Origin: Corynebacterium mucifaciens
GTDB lineage: Bacteria; Actinomycetota; Actinomycetes; Mycobacteriales; Mycobacteriaceae
DNA: 64,000 bases
Direction: 5' to 3'
Assembly: GCF_012396315.1 (NCBI RefSeq)
Contig: NZ_JAAXPF010000001.1
Coordinates: 310,001 to 374,000 of the forward strand
The first letter of the stretch is position 1, and each line of letters begins with the position of its first letter. Of the stretch, positions 1-9,058 are shown one piece after another. Below the pieces are notes generated by a model that saw only the letters and a list, made by a program, of their open reading frames with translations, did no database searches and was not told the origin of the DNA. A program made the translations under genes and the position numbers.

Positions 1-260
1 GTCAGGATCACAAAGACGATGGGGAAGAGGCCAAAGAGCCCACCGCGCAGTGCTGCAGAAAGTGCCATTCCGGTGGGCATGTTGAAGCCCAGGATGGCCA
101 CCAGCAGGGCAACGACGAGTGCTACAGCACCCGAGGTGTGCGCGCGGGCTTTCAGTCCCAACAGCATGATGAAGAAGGTCAGAAGCGGCAGGGTAGACAC
201 CAGTGCCGAAAGACCCACGCTGCCACCGATGGCATCGGTGACCACTTGAAATTGGTCCAT
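1..260 (-). CDS. lldP: L-lactate permease, N-terminal part (truncated by window edge)
   Basis: The reverse strand reads from an ATG at 260 without a stop to base 1, giving 86 residues that start MDQFQVVTDAIGGSVGLSAL. Hydrophobic segments follow at about residues 15-35, 45-65 and 68-86. The N-terminal wording and the helix pattern resemble LctP/LldP lactate permeases, polytopic inner-membrane proteins that import lactate or glycolate. A purine-rich GAAAGAG lies about 8 nt before the ATG. Corynebacterial lldP is usually followed by the lactate dehydrogenase gene lldD, which would lie outside the window. Recognition rests on a short N-terminus only, so another transporter of similar fold is possible. 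Confidence 0.6.
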   Translation of the reverse strand, partial: MDQFQVVTDAIGGSVGLSALVSTLPLLTFFIMLLGLKARAHTSGAVALVVALLVAILGFNMPTGMALSAALRGGLFGLFPIVFVIL

Positions 261-425
261 GGAAAACGCTCTTTCGAGTCTGGGAAGTGCAATGACTGAA
301 ACAATATGCCATCTTTCGAAGGAAAGTGACGAATACAGGGGTAGGGCAATGGTGTGACCTATGGCACCTGGGTGACTGTGGGCACGCTGCGTGCGGTGTC
401 GGAGGGTGCTTTAAACTTGTGGCCC

Positions 426-2078
426 ATGACGCCAGCTGAACTCGCAACAACCGTGAAAGAGGCCGCCACGCGCGTACTCGCAGCCCACGATCTCGACGCA
501 TCCGTCGTTCCCGACACAGTGACTGTGGAACGCCCGCGAAACCCCGAGCACGGTGATTACGCCACCAACATTGCGCTGCAGGTTGCGAAAAAGGCGGGAA
601 CGAACCCGCGCGAGCTCGCGGGCTGGCTTGCGGACGACCTGTCGGAGGATCCCGCCATTGATTCCGCCGAGATCGCCGGGCCCGGCTTTCTCAACCTCCG
701 CCTTGCAGCGGGTGCCCAGGGGCAGCTAGTGGCGAAGGTGCTGGCGGAGGGCGACCAGTTCGGCCACTCCGACCTTTTCGCCGGCGAGAAGGTGAACCTG
801 GAATTCGTCTCCGCCAATCCCACAGGCCCGATCCACCTCGGCGGCACCCGCTGGGCCGCTGTGGGGGATTCCCTCGGCCGCGCGCTGGAGGCCTCCGGCG
901 CGCAAGTGACGCGCGAGTACTACTTCAACGACCACGGCGGGCAGATCGACCGCTTCTCCCGCTCCCTCGTCGCGGCGGCGAAGGGAGAGCCGACGCCTGA
1001 GGACGGCTACGGCGGCGACTACATCCGGGACATCGCTCAGGCCGTGGTGGAAAAGCACCCCCACGCGCTCGAGGGCAGCGAGGCGGAGGTGCAGGAGACC
1101 TTCCGTGCGGTGGGTGTGGAAATGATGTTCGCCCAGATCAAGGCGTCCCTGCACGACTTCGGGGTCGATTTTGACGTCTACTTCCACGAAAACTCGCTGT
1201 TCGAATCCGGCGCGGTGGACAAAGCGATCGCGACGTTGAAGGACAACGGCAACCTGTACGAGGCGGACGGTGCGTGGTGGCTGCGCTCGACGGACTTCGG
1301 CGACGACAAAGACCGCGTCGTGCTCAAATCCGACGGCGATGCCGCTTACATCGCGGGCGACATTGCGTACGTAGCCGACAAGTTCGACCGCGGCCACACC
1401 CTTGCCATTTACATGTTGGGGGCTGACCACCACGGATACATCGCGCGACTGAAGGCCGCCGCTCAGGCACTGGGGTACAACGCGGACGCGGTTGAGGTGC
1501 TCATCGGGCAGATGGTGAACCTGGTGCGCGACGGCCAGGCGGTGAAGATGTCCAAGCGCGCAGGCACGGTGATCACGCTCGAGGACTTGGTGGACGCGAT
1601 CGGCGTGGACGGCGCCCGCTACTCGCTGGTGCGCTCGTCCGTGGATTCCACCCTGGACATCGACCTGGATCTATGGACGAAGCAGTCCTCCGACAACCCC
1701 GTCTACTACGTCCAGTACGCGCACGCCCGCCTGTGCTCCATCGAGCGCAAGGCGATCGATGCCGGCGTCTCCTACGCCGAGCCTGATCTCTCCCTGCTTA
1801 GCCACGACAAGGAGGGCGATCTCATCCGCACCCTGGGCGAGTTCCCCGCCGTGGTCAAGGCCGCCGCGGAACTTCGCGAGCCGCACCGCATCGCCCGCTA
1901 CACCGAGGAGCTGGCAAGCGCCTTCCACAAGTTCTACGACGCCTGCCAGATTCTGCCAAAGGCCGGCGAGGACGCGGAGCCGATCCACGCGGCGCGCCTC
2001 GCGCTCGCCATGGCGTCGCGCCAGGTCGTCGCCAACGCGCTGGGCTTGATCGGCGTGAACGCACCGGAGCGGATGTAA
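426..2078 (+). CDS. argS: Arginyl-tRNA synthetase
   Basis: Charges tRNA-Arg with arginine using ATP, in the cytoplasm. The 550-residue product has the class I signatures: the HIGH-type motif as [11 protein letters not shown] at about residues 130-140 and KMSKR at about 374-378. An N-terminal ArgRS tRNA-binding domain comes first, and a C-terminal anticodon-binding domain ends near the stop. An in-frame start at 354 is possible, but ATG 426 fits family length and has a TAAACT -10 hexamer (412-417) 8 nt before it, as expected for a leaderless transcript. The stop overlaps the lysA start (TAATG), so the two are translationally coupled. This argS-lysA pairing is the known corynebacterial arrangement. 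Confidence 0.97.
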   Translation: MTPAELATTVKEAATRVLAAHDLDASVVPDTVTVERPRNPEHGDYATNIALQVAKKAGTNPRELAGWLADDLSEDPAIDSAEIAGPGFLNLRLAAGAQGQLVAKVLAEGDQFGHSDLFAGEKVNLEFVSANPTGPIHLGGTRWAAVGDSLGRALEASGAQVTREYYFNDHGGQIDRFSRSLVAAAKGEPTPEDGYGGDYIRDIAQAVVEKHPHALEGSEAEVQETFRAVGVEMMFAQIKASLHDFGVDFDVYFHENSLFESGAVDKAIATLKDNGNLYEADGAWWLRSTDFGDDKDRVVLKSDGDAAYIAGDIAYVADKFDRGHTLAIYMLGADHHGYIARLKAAAQALGYNADAVEVLIGQMVNLVRDGQAVKMSKRAGTVITLEDLVDAIGVDGARYSLVRSSVDSTLDIDLDLWTKQSSDNPVYYVQYAHARLCSIERKAIDAGVSYAEPDLSLLSHDKEGDLIRTLGEFPAVVKAAAELREPHRIARYTEELASAFHKFYDACQILPKAGEDAEPIHAARLALAMASRQVVANALGLIGVNAPERM

Positions 2079-3442
2079 TGACTGTCTTTATCTCCACGCC
2101 GTACGAGCAGGACAATGGCGACTTCAACGACTTACCTGCCCACGTTTGGCCCCGCTGTGCGAAACGCGAGGAAGACGGGGTAGTTACCATCGCGGGTGTG
2201 CCGCTGCCGGAGATCGCTGCGGACTACGGCACCCCGGTTGTGGTCGTCGACGAAGACGACTTCCGCTCGCGCTGCCGCGACATGGCAACCGCGTTCCTGG
2301 CCCCGGAAAACATCCACTACGCCTCCAAGGCGTTTTTGACCCGCCACGTTGCGCGCTGGGTTGATGAAGAAGGGCTGGCCCTCGACGTGGCCAGCGAAAA
2401 TGAGCTGCGCATCGCCTTGGCCGCTGATTTCCCTCCGGAGCGCATCACCGTGCACGGCAACAATAAGTCCGACGCGTTTTTGCGGCTGTGCGTGGAGTCC
2501 AAAGTCGGTCACGTGGTGATCGACTCGCAGCAGGAACTGGCCCAGCTGGAGGCCGTCGCCCGCGAGGCAGGCGTGAAGCAGGACGTGTTCGTGCGCGTGA
2601 AGCCGGGCGTCGACGCGCACACGCACGAATTCATCGCCACAAGCCACGAGGACCAGAAGTTCGGTATCTCCCTGGCCACCGGCGACGCACTGGCGGCCGC
2701 CGTCGCCGCGATTAAGTCGGACTCGCTGGAGTTGACCGGGTTGCACTGCCATGTCGGCTCGCAGGTTTTCGACGCGGAAGGGTTCAAGCTCGCGGCAGAG
2801 CGCGTCCTCGAGTTGTACGCAGAGATCTGGAGGACCCAGGGTGTGGCTTTGGGCTACCTTGACCTGGGCGGGGGCTACGGCATCGCGTACATGCCGGGGG
2901 AGAAACCCCTGGACGTGGCTGCGGTGGCTGCCGACCTGCTCGCGGCCGTCCAGGAGGTCGCAGACGGCCTCGGCATCACCGCGCCGACAGTGGTTGTGGA
3001 GCCCGGCCGTGCTATCGCGGGCCCCTCCGCCGTCACCGTGTACACCGCTGGGGTGATCAAGGACGTGGACACCTCGTTTACTACCTCCCGCCGCTACATC
3101 GCGGTCGACGGGGGCATGAGTGACAACATCCGCCCGTCGCTCTACGGTGCGCTGTACGACGCTCGCGTGGTCAACCGGTTCACCGACGGCGCGCCTACTG
3201 ATACGCGTCTCGTCGGCTCGCACTGCGAGTCCGGCGACATTCTTGTCGAGGACGCGACGTGGCCTGACGACGTCGCGCCTGGCGATCTCATCGCCCTGGC
3301 GGCGACAGGCGCGTACTGCTATTCCATGGCGTCGAACTACAACGCCTTCGGCCGACCCGCCGTGGTGTCGGTCCGGGGTGGGGAGGTCACGCCAATGGTC
3401 CGCCGCGAAACCGTCGAGGACCTTCTCGCCCGCGAATATTAA
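2078..3442 (+). CDS. lysA: Diaminopimelate decarboxylase
   Basis: Last step of lysine synthesis: PLP-dependent decarboxylation of meso-diaminopimelate to L-lysine. The 454-residue product is a fold-type III (alanine racemase-like) decarboxylase. The PLP lysine is in HYASKAF, at residue 84. HCHVGSQ and the GGGYG loop bind the cofactor phosphate, and [10 protein letters not shown] near residue 388 is the conserved C-terminal motif with the catalytic cysteine. The ATG overlaps the argS stop by one base, so no other start is likely. Meso-diaminopimelate is also a cell-wall precursor, so the enzyme sits at a branch between peptidoglycan and lysine. Confidence 0.97.
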   Translation: MTVFISTPYEQDNGDFNDLPAHVWPRCAKREEDGVVTIAGVPLPEIAADYGTPVVVVDEDDFRSRCRDMATAFLAPENIHYASKAFLTRHVARWVDEEGLALDVASENELRIALAADFPPERITVHGNNKSDAFLRLCVESKVGHVVIDSQQELAQLEAVAREAGVKQDVFVRVKPGVDAHTHEFIATSHEDQKFGISLATGDALAAAVAAIKSDSLELTGLHCHVGSQVFDAEGFKLAAERVLELYAEIWRTQGVALGYLDLGGGYGIAYMPGEKPLDVAAVAADLLAAVQEVADGLGITAPTVVVEPGRAIAGPSAVTVYTAGVIKDVDTSFTTSRRYIAVDGGMSDNIRPSLYGALYDARVVNRFTDGAPTDTRLVGSHCESGDILVEDATWPDDVAPGDLIALAATGAYCYSMASNYNAFGRPAVVSVRGGEVTPMVRRETVEDLLAREY

Positions 3443-3472
3443 TTGACCATGGCGTGTGAGCTGCGCAATAGT
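3443..3472 (+). promoter_or_regulatory. Candidate hom-thrB promoter
   Basis: TTGACC (3443-3448) and AATAGT (3467-3472) are separated by 18 nt, in the gap between lysA and hom. They would place the transcript start near 3479, about 50 nt ahead of the chosen hom start with its own ribosome site. That supports starting hom at 3530 rather than at in-frame codons that overlap this promoter. The -10 is imperfect. Confidence 0.45.
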
Positions 3473-3529
3473 AGACAAAGCGGTTCGCCGCTGGTCCCCA
3501 CAACGCCTGACGAAGGAGCAACACGCATC

Positions 3530-4882
3530 ATGACTTCCGCCACCGCCGAGGGGTACAACGGCAATTACCCGGGCAAGGGCATCGGTACTCCCGTAGGTAT
3601 TGCGGTGCTGGGTAAAGGCACCGTCGGTACCGAGGTGCTGCGCCTCATTTCCGAATTCGGGCCGAGCTTGGAGCAGCGAATCGGCGGCCCGATCGAGGTG
3701 CGGGGGGTCGCGGTATCGGACGTCGACAAGCACAAGGATGCCCCTGAGGTCCAGGGCCTGTACCTGACCGACAACGCGCGCGAGTTGGTCACCCGCGAGG
3801 ACGTGGACATCGTCGTGGAGCTGATCGGCGGCATCGATTACCCGCGCGAGCTGGTGCTCGAGGCGCTGAACGCCGGCAAATCCGTGGTGACTGCCAACAA
3901 GGCGCTCGTTGCCGCGCACAGCGCGGAGCTTGCAGACGCTGCTAACGCCGCCGGCGTGGACCTGTACTACGAGGCCGCGGTGGCCGCCGCGATCCCGGTC
4001 GTGGGCATGCTGCGCCGATCCCTCGCGGGCGACCAGGTGCAGCGTATCTCCGGCATTGTCAACGGCACCACGAACTTCATCCTCGACGCGATGGCCTCCA
4101 CCGGCGCAAGCTACGAGGAGGCGCTGGCCGAGGCGACCCGGCTCGGATACGCGGAAGCTGATCCGACCGCGGACGTGGAGGGCCACGACGCTGCCTCGAA
4201 GGCGGCTATTCTCGCCTCCATGGGCTTCCACACCCGCGTCACGTTCGACGACGTCTACTGCGAGGGCATCACGCAGGTCACCGCCGACGACATCGCGGCG
4301 GCGGAGCAGTCGAACCAGACCATCAAGCTCCTGGCCATCTGCGAGCGGCTTGTGGACGAAGACGGCAACACCACCGGTGTCAACGCGCGCGTACACCCGA
4401 CTCTCGTGCCGAACGAGCACCCGCTTGCCACCGTGGACAAGTCCTACAACGCTATTTTCGTCGAGGCCGAGGCGGCGGGCCGGTTGATGTTCTACGGCAA
4501 CGGCGCGGGCGGCGCCCCGACCGCCTCCGCAGTACTCGGCGACCTCGTGGGTGCAGCCCGCAATAAGGTTCACGGCGGCCGTGCGCCGGCGGAAAACCCC
4601 TACGCCGACTACCCGGTCGTCGCATTCGACGAGGTGACGACGCGCTACCACATCAACATGTCGGTCAACGACCGCGTTGGCGTTCTGGCGGATCTGACAA
4701 ACCGTTTCGCCAAGGCGGGCATTTCCCTGTCTGCGGTGCGCCAGGAAGAGTCCGGCGACGACGCCCACCTGATCGTGGTCACCCACGCGGCGCGGGAAAA
4801 GGACCTGCACGAGATCGTCGAGCAGCTTACCGGCCACGACGACGTGCTGGCGGTCAACTCCGTCATTCGCTTGGATTCGTAA
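3530..4882 (+). CDS. hom: Homoserine dehydrogenase
   Basis: Reduces aspartate semialdehyde to homoserine with NAD(P)H, at the branch to threonine and methionine. The 450-residue product starts with a Rossmann fold ([14 protein letters not shown], about residues 21-35). It continues with the catalytic domain (NGTTNFIL, then [13 protein letters not shown]) and ends with an ACT domain beginning at [19 protein letters not shown], the site where threonine inhibits the corynebacterial enzyme. ATG 3530 is preceded by AAGGAG at 3513-3518 and gives the family's normal length; longer in-frame starts run into the promoter region. thrB follows after 13 nt, forming the hom-thrB operon. Confidence 0.96.
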   Translation: MTSATAEGYNGNYPGKGIGTPVGIAVLGKGTVGTEVLRLISEFGPSLEQRIGGPIEVRGVAVSDVDKHKDAPEVQGLYLTDNARELVTREDVDIVVELIGGIDYPRELVLEALNAGKSVVTANKALVAAHSAELADAANAAGVDLYYEAAVAAAIPVVGMLRRSLAGDQVQRISGIVNGTTNFILDAMASTGASYEEALAEATRLGYAEADPTADVEGHDAASKAAILASMGFHTRVTFDDVYCEGITQVTADDIAAAEQSNQTIKLLAICERLVDEDGNTTGVNARVHPTLVPNEHPLATVDKSYNAIFVEAEAAGRLMFYGNGAGGAPTASAVLGDLVGAARNKVHGGRAPAENPYADYPVVAFDEVTTRYHINMSVNDRVGVLADLTNRFAKAGISLSAVRQEESGDDAHLIVVTHAAREKDLHEIVEQLTGHDDVLAVNSVIRLDS

Positions 4883-4895
4883 GGGGGGTTGCACC

Positions 4896-5825
4896 ATGGC
4901 GATCGATCTGCAACCCGGCCTCAAGGCGAAGGTCACCGTCCCCGGCTCGTCCGCGAACCTCGGCCCGGGCTTTGACACCCTCGGAATCGCGCTGAGCATC
5001 TACGACACCGTCGAGGTGGAGGTCACTGAATCAGGCCTAGAGGTGGAGATCTTCGGCGAAGGTGCCGACGACCTGCCGCGCGACGGCTCCCACCTCGTGG
5101 TTAGGGCCATCCAGTCCGGTCTCGCGGCCGCGGATGTGTCTGCACCCGGTCTGCAGGTGGTCTGCCACAACTCCATTCCGCAATCGCGCGGTCTGGGCTC
5201 GTCCGCTGCCGCGGCCGTGGCCGGTGTGGTTGCCGCCAATGTGCTCGCTGGCTCGCCGCTTGACCACAATGCGATCGTGCAGCTCTCCTCCGAGTTCGAA
5301 GGCCACCCGGACAACGCGGGTGCCTCCGCCCTCGGTGGCGCCGTGGTGTCGTGGACCGATATTCCCGTCGACGGGCAATCCAAACCGTCGTACCGCGCGG
5401 TGCGCATTCCGGTGGACGAGTCCATCAAGGCGGTAGCGCTGGTGCCGAACTTCCACGCCTCCACGAATGCGGTGCGCAAGGTGCTCCCGAGTCACGTCAC
5501 GCACACGGACGCACGCTTCAACGTCTCGCGCACGGCGGTGATGACGACGGCGATCCAGCACCACCCAGAGCTTCTCTTCGAGGGCACCCGAGACCGCCTG
5601 CACCAGCCGTATCGCGCTGACGTGCTCCCGATCACCGCCGAGTGGGTCAACCGCCTGCGCAACCGCGGTCACGCCGCGTACCTCTCCGGTGCGGGCCCGA
5701 CAGCGCTCGTCCTCACTACGACCGCCGTTGAGCCGTCGCTCCTCGACGAAGCACGCTCCGCCGGGCTCCGCGTGATCGAACTCGACGTCGCGGGCCCCGC
5801 GACCGGGGAATTACTGCACGACTAA
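4896..5825 (+). CDS. thrB: Homoserine kinase
   Basis: Phosphorylates homoserine to O-phosphohomoserine on the threonine pathway. The 309-residue product is a GHMP kinase. The substrate loop [15 protein letters not shown] is at the N-terminus, the phosphate loop [10 protein letters not shown] is near residues 101-110, and the GAGPTALVL motif is in the C-terminal third. The start ATG follows a GGGGGG-rich ribosome site 13 nt after hom. No thrC is in the window. A strong hairpin ends the unit. Confidence 0.96.
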   Translation: MAIDLQPGLKAKVTVPGSSANLGPGFDTLGIALSIYDTVEVEVTESGLEVEIFGEGADDLPRDGSHLVVRAIQSGLAAADVSAPGLQVVCHNSIPQSRGLGSSAAAAVAGVVAANVLAGSPLDHNAIVQLSSEFEGHPDNAGASALGGAVVSWTDIPVDGQSKPSYRAVRIPVDESIKAVALVPNFHASTNAVRKVLPSHVTHTDARFNVSRTAVMTTAIQHHPELLFEGTRDRLHQPYRADVLPITAEWVNRLRNRGHAAYLSGAGPTALVLTTTAVEPSLLDEARSAGLRVIELDVAGPATGELLHD

Positions 5826-5844
5826 ACGGCTAAGCGCGAACGAA

Positions 5845-5875
5845 AAGGCCGCACGATGCGAAATCGTGCGGCCTT
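5845..5875. terminator. Bidirectional hairpin terminator between thrB and gldA-like gene
   Basis: A perfect 13-bp stem, AAGGCCGCACGAT (5845-5857) with ATCGTGCGGCCTT (5863-5875) and a 5-nt loop, lies between the convergent stops of thrB and the next gene. The stem starts with AA and ends with TT, and the plus strand has AAAA on its left flank, so it can serve both directions. Confidence 0.85.
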
Positions 5876-5890
5876 CGGCGTTGGCTGCGG

Positions 5891-7036
5891 CTAGTGCTCG
5901 TTCACGTACAGCTTCGGCTCCGGCAGGCCGCGCTCCTCGCGGACGCGGCGGGAGGTGTACTCCAAGGTGATGAGGGCCTCGACAACCTGCTCCGGGGTGA
6001 CCGGGAACGGCATGTTGTGGATGGTCTCGTCCTCGCTGGTAGCGGCCTTCGCGACTGCCTCAAGCACGTCGGTGTCCTCGGGGGACAGGCCGACCTCGGT
6101 GAGCGTGGTCGGCAGACCAACGCGGGTGCTGAACTCGATGAAGTCCTCGAGTTCTTCGGTCTCCGCGCCCTCCATGATGAGCTGGGCAATGGTGCCGATG
6201 TTGACCTTCTCGCCGTGGGAAAGCCCGTGGGTCTGCTCGGCGGCGGAGAGGCCGTCGTGGATCGCGTGGGCAGCTGCCAGGCCACCGGACTCGAAGCCCA
6301 AACCGGACAACAGCGTGTTCGCCTCAACCACCGCGTCGAGTGCCGGGGTAACGACGCCTGCGCGCACTGCGTCGAGCGCCGCGAAGGCATCGTTCCAAAG
6401 TATGTCCCAGCACAGCTCTGCGAGTGCGGCGCCGGCGCGCGTGGGGTGACCGCCGTTCATGGTCGTGCCGTTGCCCTTTGCTGCGGCACGTGCCTCGACC
6501 CAGGTGGCCAAGGCGTCGCCGATACCGGCGACGAGGAACTTCTCGGGGGCACCGGCCACGAGCTGGGTATCGATGAGGACGAGGTCGGGGTTGCGCGGGA
6601 AGAAACGGTACTCGTCAAACGCGCCGTCTTCGGTGTAGATGACGGAGAGGGTGGACGTCGGTGCATCGGAGGAGGCAGCGGTGGGAACGGAGACCCACGG
6701 AATGTCCGCCTGGAAACCGGCCGCCTTCGCGGAGTCGATGGCGGAGCCGCCGCCGAGGCCAACCACTACGTCGTAGCCGTTGTCCTTGATCAGCTGGACG
6801 GTGTCGTCGACGCGCTTTGCGGTGGCGAACCCGGCGAACTCGACGCGGTTGACCGGCAGGCCTTCCTTCTGGAACCCGTCGGTGAGCTGGTCTTCGACGA
6901 GACCCCACACCGTGTCATCGGAGAGCAGCAGGGGGTTCTTGCCCAGCTGCTTCAGGTACGTGCCCAGCTCGTGCATCGCGTTCTTGCCCTGCACGTAGCG
7001 GGATGGACTGGAGAAAATACTTGGTTTAGCTGTCAT
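5891..7036 (-). CDS. gldA: Glycerol dehydrogenase-like iron/zinc alcohol dehydrogenase
   Basis: Predicted NAD-dependent oxidation of glycerol to dihydroxyacetone, or a related polyol reaction. The 381-residue product has the NAD-binding GLGGGSAIDSAKA loop at about residues 93-105. The metal ligands of the GldA family appear as Asp in GIGDALATW, His in AAAHAIHDGL and His in THGLSHGEKV. ATG 7036 has TACGCT (plus-strand 7045-7050) 8 nt upstream, so it looks leaderless. The gene runs convergent to thrB and downstream of an acyl-CoA ligase gene, so the two may be co-transcribed. A glycerol-1-phosphate dehydrogenase of the same fold is the main alternative. Confidence 0.8.
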   Translation of the reverse strand: MTAKPSIFSSPSRYVQGKNAMHELGTYLKQLGKNPLLLSDDTVWGLVEDQLTDGFQKEGLPVNRVEFAGFATAKRVDDTVQLIKDNGYDVVVGLGGGSAIDSAKAAGFQADIPWVSVPTAASSDAPTSTLSVIYTEDGAFDEYRFFPRNPDLVLIDTQLVAGAPEKFLVAGIGDALATWVEARAAAKGNGTTMNGGHPTRAGAALAELCWDILWNDAFAALDAVRAGVVTPALDAVVEANTLLSGLGFESGGLAAAHAIHDGLSAAEQTHGLSHGEKVNIGTIAQLIMEGAETEELEDFIEFSTRVGLPTTLTEVGLSPEDTDVLEAVAKAATSEDETIHNMPFPVTPEQVVEALITLEYTSRRVREERGLPEPKLYVNEH

Positions 7037-7065
7037 ACTTCCCGAGCGTACCTGCCACCGGCGGT

Positions 7066-8796
7066 TTACGAGGCGGGTTTTGGCCTGCTGCCCGGACCAG
7101 GCAGGGCGAGAATGTCAAATTCTTCGCGCTGCAGGTGCTTGCGCAGGTCTTTCTTATCGAACTTGCCCACTGAGGTCTTGTCGATACTGTCCACGAACGT
7201 CCAGTATTCCGGCGCCATCCATTTCGGTAGCACGTCGGCGAGCCCCGCACGCAAGCGTGCCGCGGTGTCCTTCGTCGGCTCCACACCGGCGTTGAGCTTG
7301 GTCACCGCCAAGGGGCGCTCGCCCCACTTCTTGTCCGGGATGCCGATGACGGCGCACTCGATGACGTCCTCGGACTCCATGATGAGGTTTTCCACCTGGG
7401 CGGAATAAATCCACTCGCCGCCGGAGCGGATGACGTCGCGGGCGCGGTCGTAGAGCGTGAGGAAGCCGGCGTTGGTCACGGTGCCGACATCGCCGGTGCG
7501 CAACCAGCCGTCGGCGGTGAAGTGGTTGTCCACGTCGTCCACGTTCTCGCCACGGAAGGTGGAGGCGATCTCTCCGGGCTCTTGGGTCGGAGAGTGGTAG
7601 TAGCTGGCCGCGACCATGTTGCCTCGCACCTGGATTTCACCCTGGGTGCGGTCGTTGGAGGCCATAACGCGGCCGTCGTTGACCACGCGGTACTGCAACG
7701 TGGGTGCGAACCGCCCCTGCGAGATGCGGTACGCCCAGCGCGCCTCACCGGACGCGCCAGACGGGGGCCGGGCCACGGTGCCTACCGTGGACGTCTCCGT
7801 CATCCCCCACACATGCACGACGTCGACGCCGTAGCGCTCCTCCCAGACCTTGATCAACGCGGGCGGGGCTGGGGACCCGCCGACAAAGATCTCCTGCAGG
7901 CTCATGCGCTCCGGCGGGTTGTGCAGGTAGTGGACCATGAGCTGGATCCACAGGGTGGGCACACCGTGGGCGACGCGGGGGTGGGTGCCTGCGATGAGCT
8001 TGGCTAGCGTCGGCGCTGACATGTCCGAGTCCGGCAGCACCAGCGGCGTGCCGGCGAGGAATGCGGCGAGGGGCACGCCCCAGCTGAGCACGTGGTAGAT
8101 GGGGATGCAGCACAGGAAGGTCTCGCCGTGCGCTACGGCCAGCGAGTCTGTCGCGCGCAGCCCGGTCGCCTCCAACCAGAGGGAGCGGTGTGAGTATGCG
8201 ACGCCCTTGGGTGCGCCAGTGGTGGCCGTCGAGTACACCAGCGCGGCCGCGGTGTTCTCCGGCAATTCGGGCCATGGGTAGGTTGTCGGGCGGCCGTCGA
8301 GCAATTGTTCGTAGCTGTACACCTCCACTGACGGGGGCAGGTGCGAAGCTGCGTCGTTAAGCGGGGCGATGCCCGTAAACGCCACCGCGCGAACGTTGGG
8401 GCAAAGCTGCAGAATGGCGCCCAGTTTCTCGGCGAGGCGCGGGTCGGCCACGATCACTTCGGATTCGGCGTGATTGACCACGTACGCGATTTGGTCCGCC
8501 ATGAGCTGGACGTTGAGCGGGTTGAACACCGCGCCCTTCGCGGCCACGGCAAACATAACCTCGATGTGCTCGGCGCAGTTGTAGAGCAGCGTGGAAACGC
8601 GCTGGTCGCCGTCGATGCCGAGGTCGTCGTGCAGGGCGTTGGCGAAGGCGGTGGCGCGCGCCCCGATTTCCCCGAACGTCGTTTCTTCCGCGCCGGATGC
8701 GCGCCACGTCGTGCACGTCGTGTTGGCGTGAGCGGTGGTGCCGAACTCCAGAATCCTGGCGACGGAAAACGGTACCTCCTGCATCGTTGAAAGCAT
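7066..8796 (-). CDS. AMP-dependent acyl-CoA ligase (fatty-acid type)
   Basis: Activates a carboxylic acid, probably a medium- or long-chain fatty acid, to its CoA thioester through an acyl-adenylate. The product of about 576 residues carries the adenylate-forming signatures: the phosphate loop VYSTATTGAPKGV near residues 195-207, the GMTETS motif, and GEWIYSAQVENLI with a downstream hinge and C-terminal lid. A later start at 8784 (MQEVPF) is possible. I chose 8796 because a TAACAT -10 (plus strand 8804-8809) lies exactly 7 nt ahead of it. Overall it looks AlkK/FadD-like. It interrupts the thrB-to-rho interval with the neighbouring dehydrogenase. The true substrate is unknown. Confidence 0.82.
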   Translation of the reverse strand: MLSTMQEVPFSVARILEFGTTAHANTTCTTWRASGAEETTFGEIGARATAFANALHDDLGIDGDQRVSTLLYNCAEHIEVMFAVAAKGAVFNPLNVQLMADQIAYVVNHAESEVIVADPRLAEKLGAILQLCPNVRAVAFTGIAPLNDAASHLPPSVEVYSYEQLLDGRPTTYPWPELPENTAAALVYSTATTGAPKGVAYSHRSLWLEATGLRATDSLAVAHGETFLCCIPIYHVLSWGVPLAAFLAGTPLVLPDSDMSAPTLAKLIAGTHPRVAHGVPTLWIQLMVHYLHNPPERMSLQEIFVGGSPAPPALIKVWEERYGVDVVHVWGMTETSTVGTVARPPSGASGEARWAYRISQGRFAPTLQYRVVNDGRVMASNDRTQGEIQVRGNMVAASYYHSPTQEPGEIASTFRGENVDDVDNHFTADGWLRTGDVGTVTNAGFLTLYDRARDVIRSGGEWIYSAQVENLIMESEDVIECAVIGIPDKKWGERPLAVTKLNAGVEPTKDTAARLRAGLADVLPKWMAPEYWTFVDSIDKTSVGKFDKKDLRKHLQREEFDILALPGPGSRPKPAS

Positions 8797-8982
8797 GCAG
8801 GCTATGTTAGCGCGGCCCCGATGAGCACTGGTGGCGCGATGCGCTACACTTTCGCGTGGATCGTGCGAATTGCACCGCCCCGGGCAGTCCGGTTGACGGT
8901 GTTGGCGGCGCAACCGGGAGGATCGTTTCCCCGGGCCCGCGAGATCCGGCCGGGCCAGGCAGCCCACCCCGACAGACCGCAC

Positions 8983-9042
8983 ATGACCGCTACCGGCGTA
9001 TGCACACACCTCGCAGATGTACGCGACGTGGCGCTGGTCTAG
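8983..9042 (+). CDS. Possible 19-residue leader ORF upstream of rho
   Basis: A short frame, MTATGVCTHLADVRDVALV, ends 16 nt before the rho start. Its first 15 bases match the first 15 of rho at 13 positions, and both are preceded by CAC, so the segment looks like an imperfect copy of the rho start region. No convincing ribosome site precedes it. It could be a translated leader, a decoy initiation site or a chance remnant. Confidence 0.25.
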   Translation: MTATGVCTHLADVRDVALV

Positions 9043-9058
9043 CGACGAAAGGACACAC

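Noticed and set aside
318..326. Small CTTTC/GAAAG hairpin between lldP and argS as a possible terminator
   Set aside because: Only 5 bp, no T-run, and it lies between divergent genes where a terminator is not expected.
2132..4999. A 955-residue open frame antisense to lysA and hom
   Set aside because: It mirrors two clearly recognised genes, shows no family motif and is of the kind that high third-position GC creates on the opposite strand.
5894..7408. A 504-residue open frame antisense to the glycerol dehydrogenase-like gene
   Set aside because: It lacks motifs and mirrors a gene with cofactor and metal ligands.
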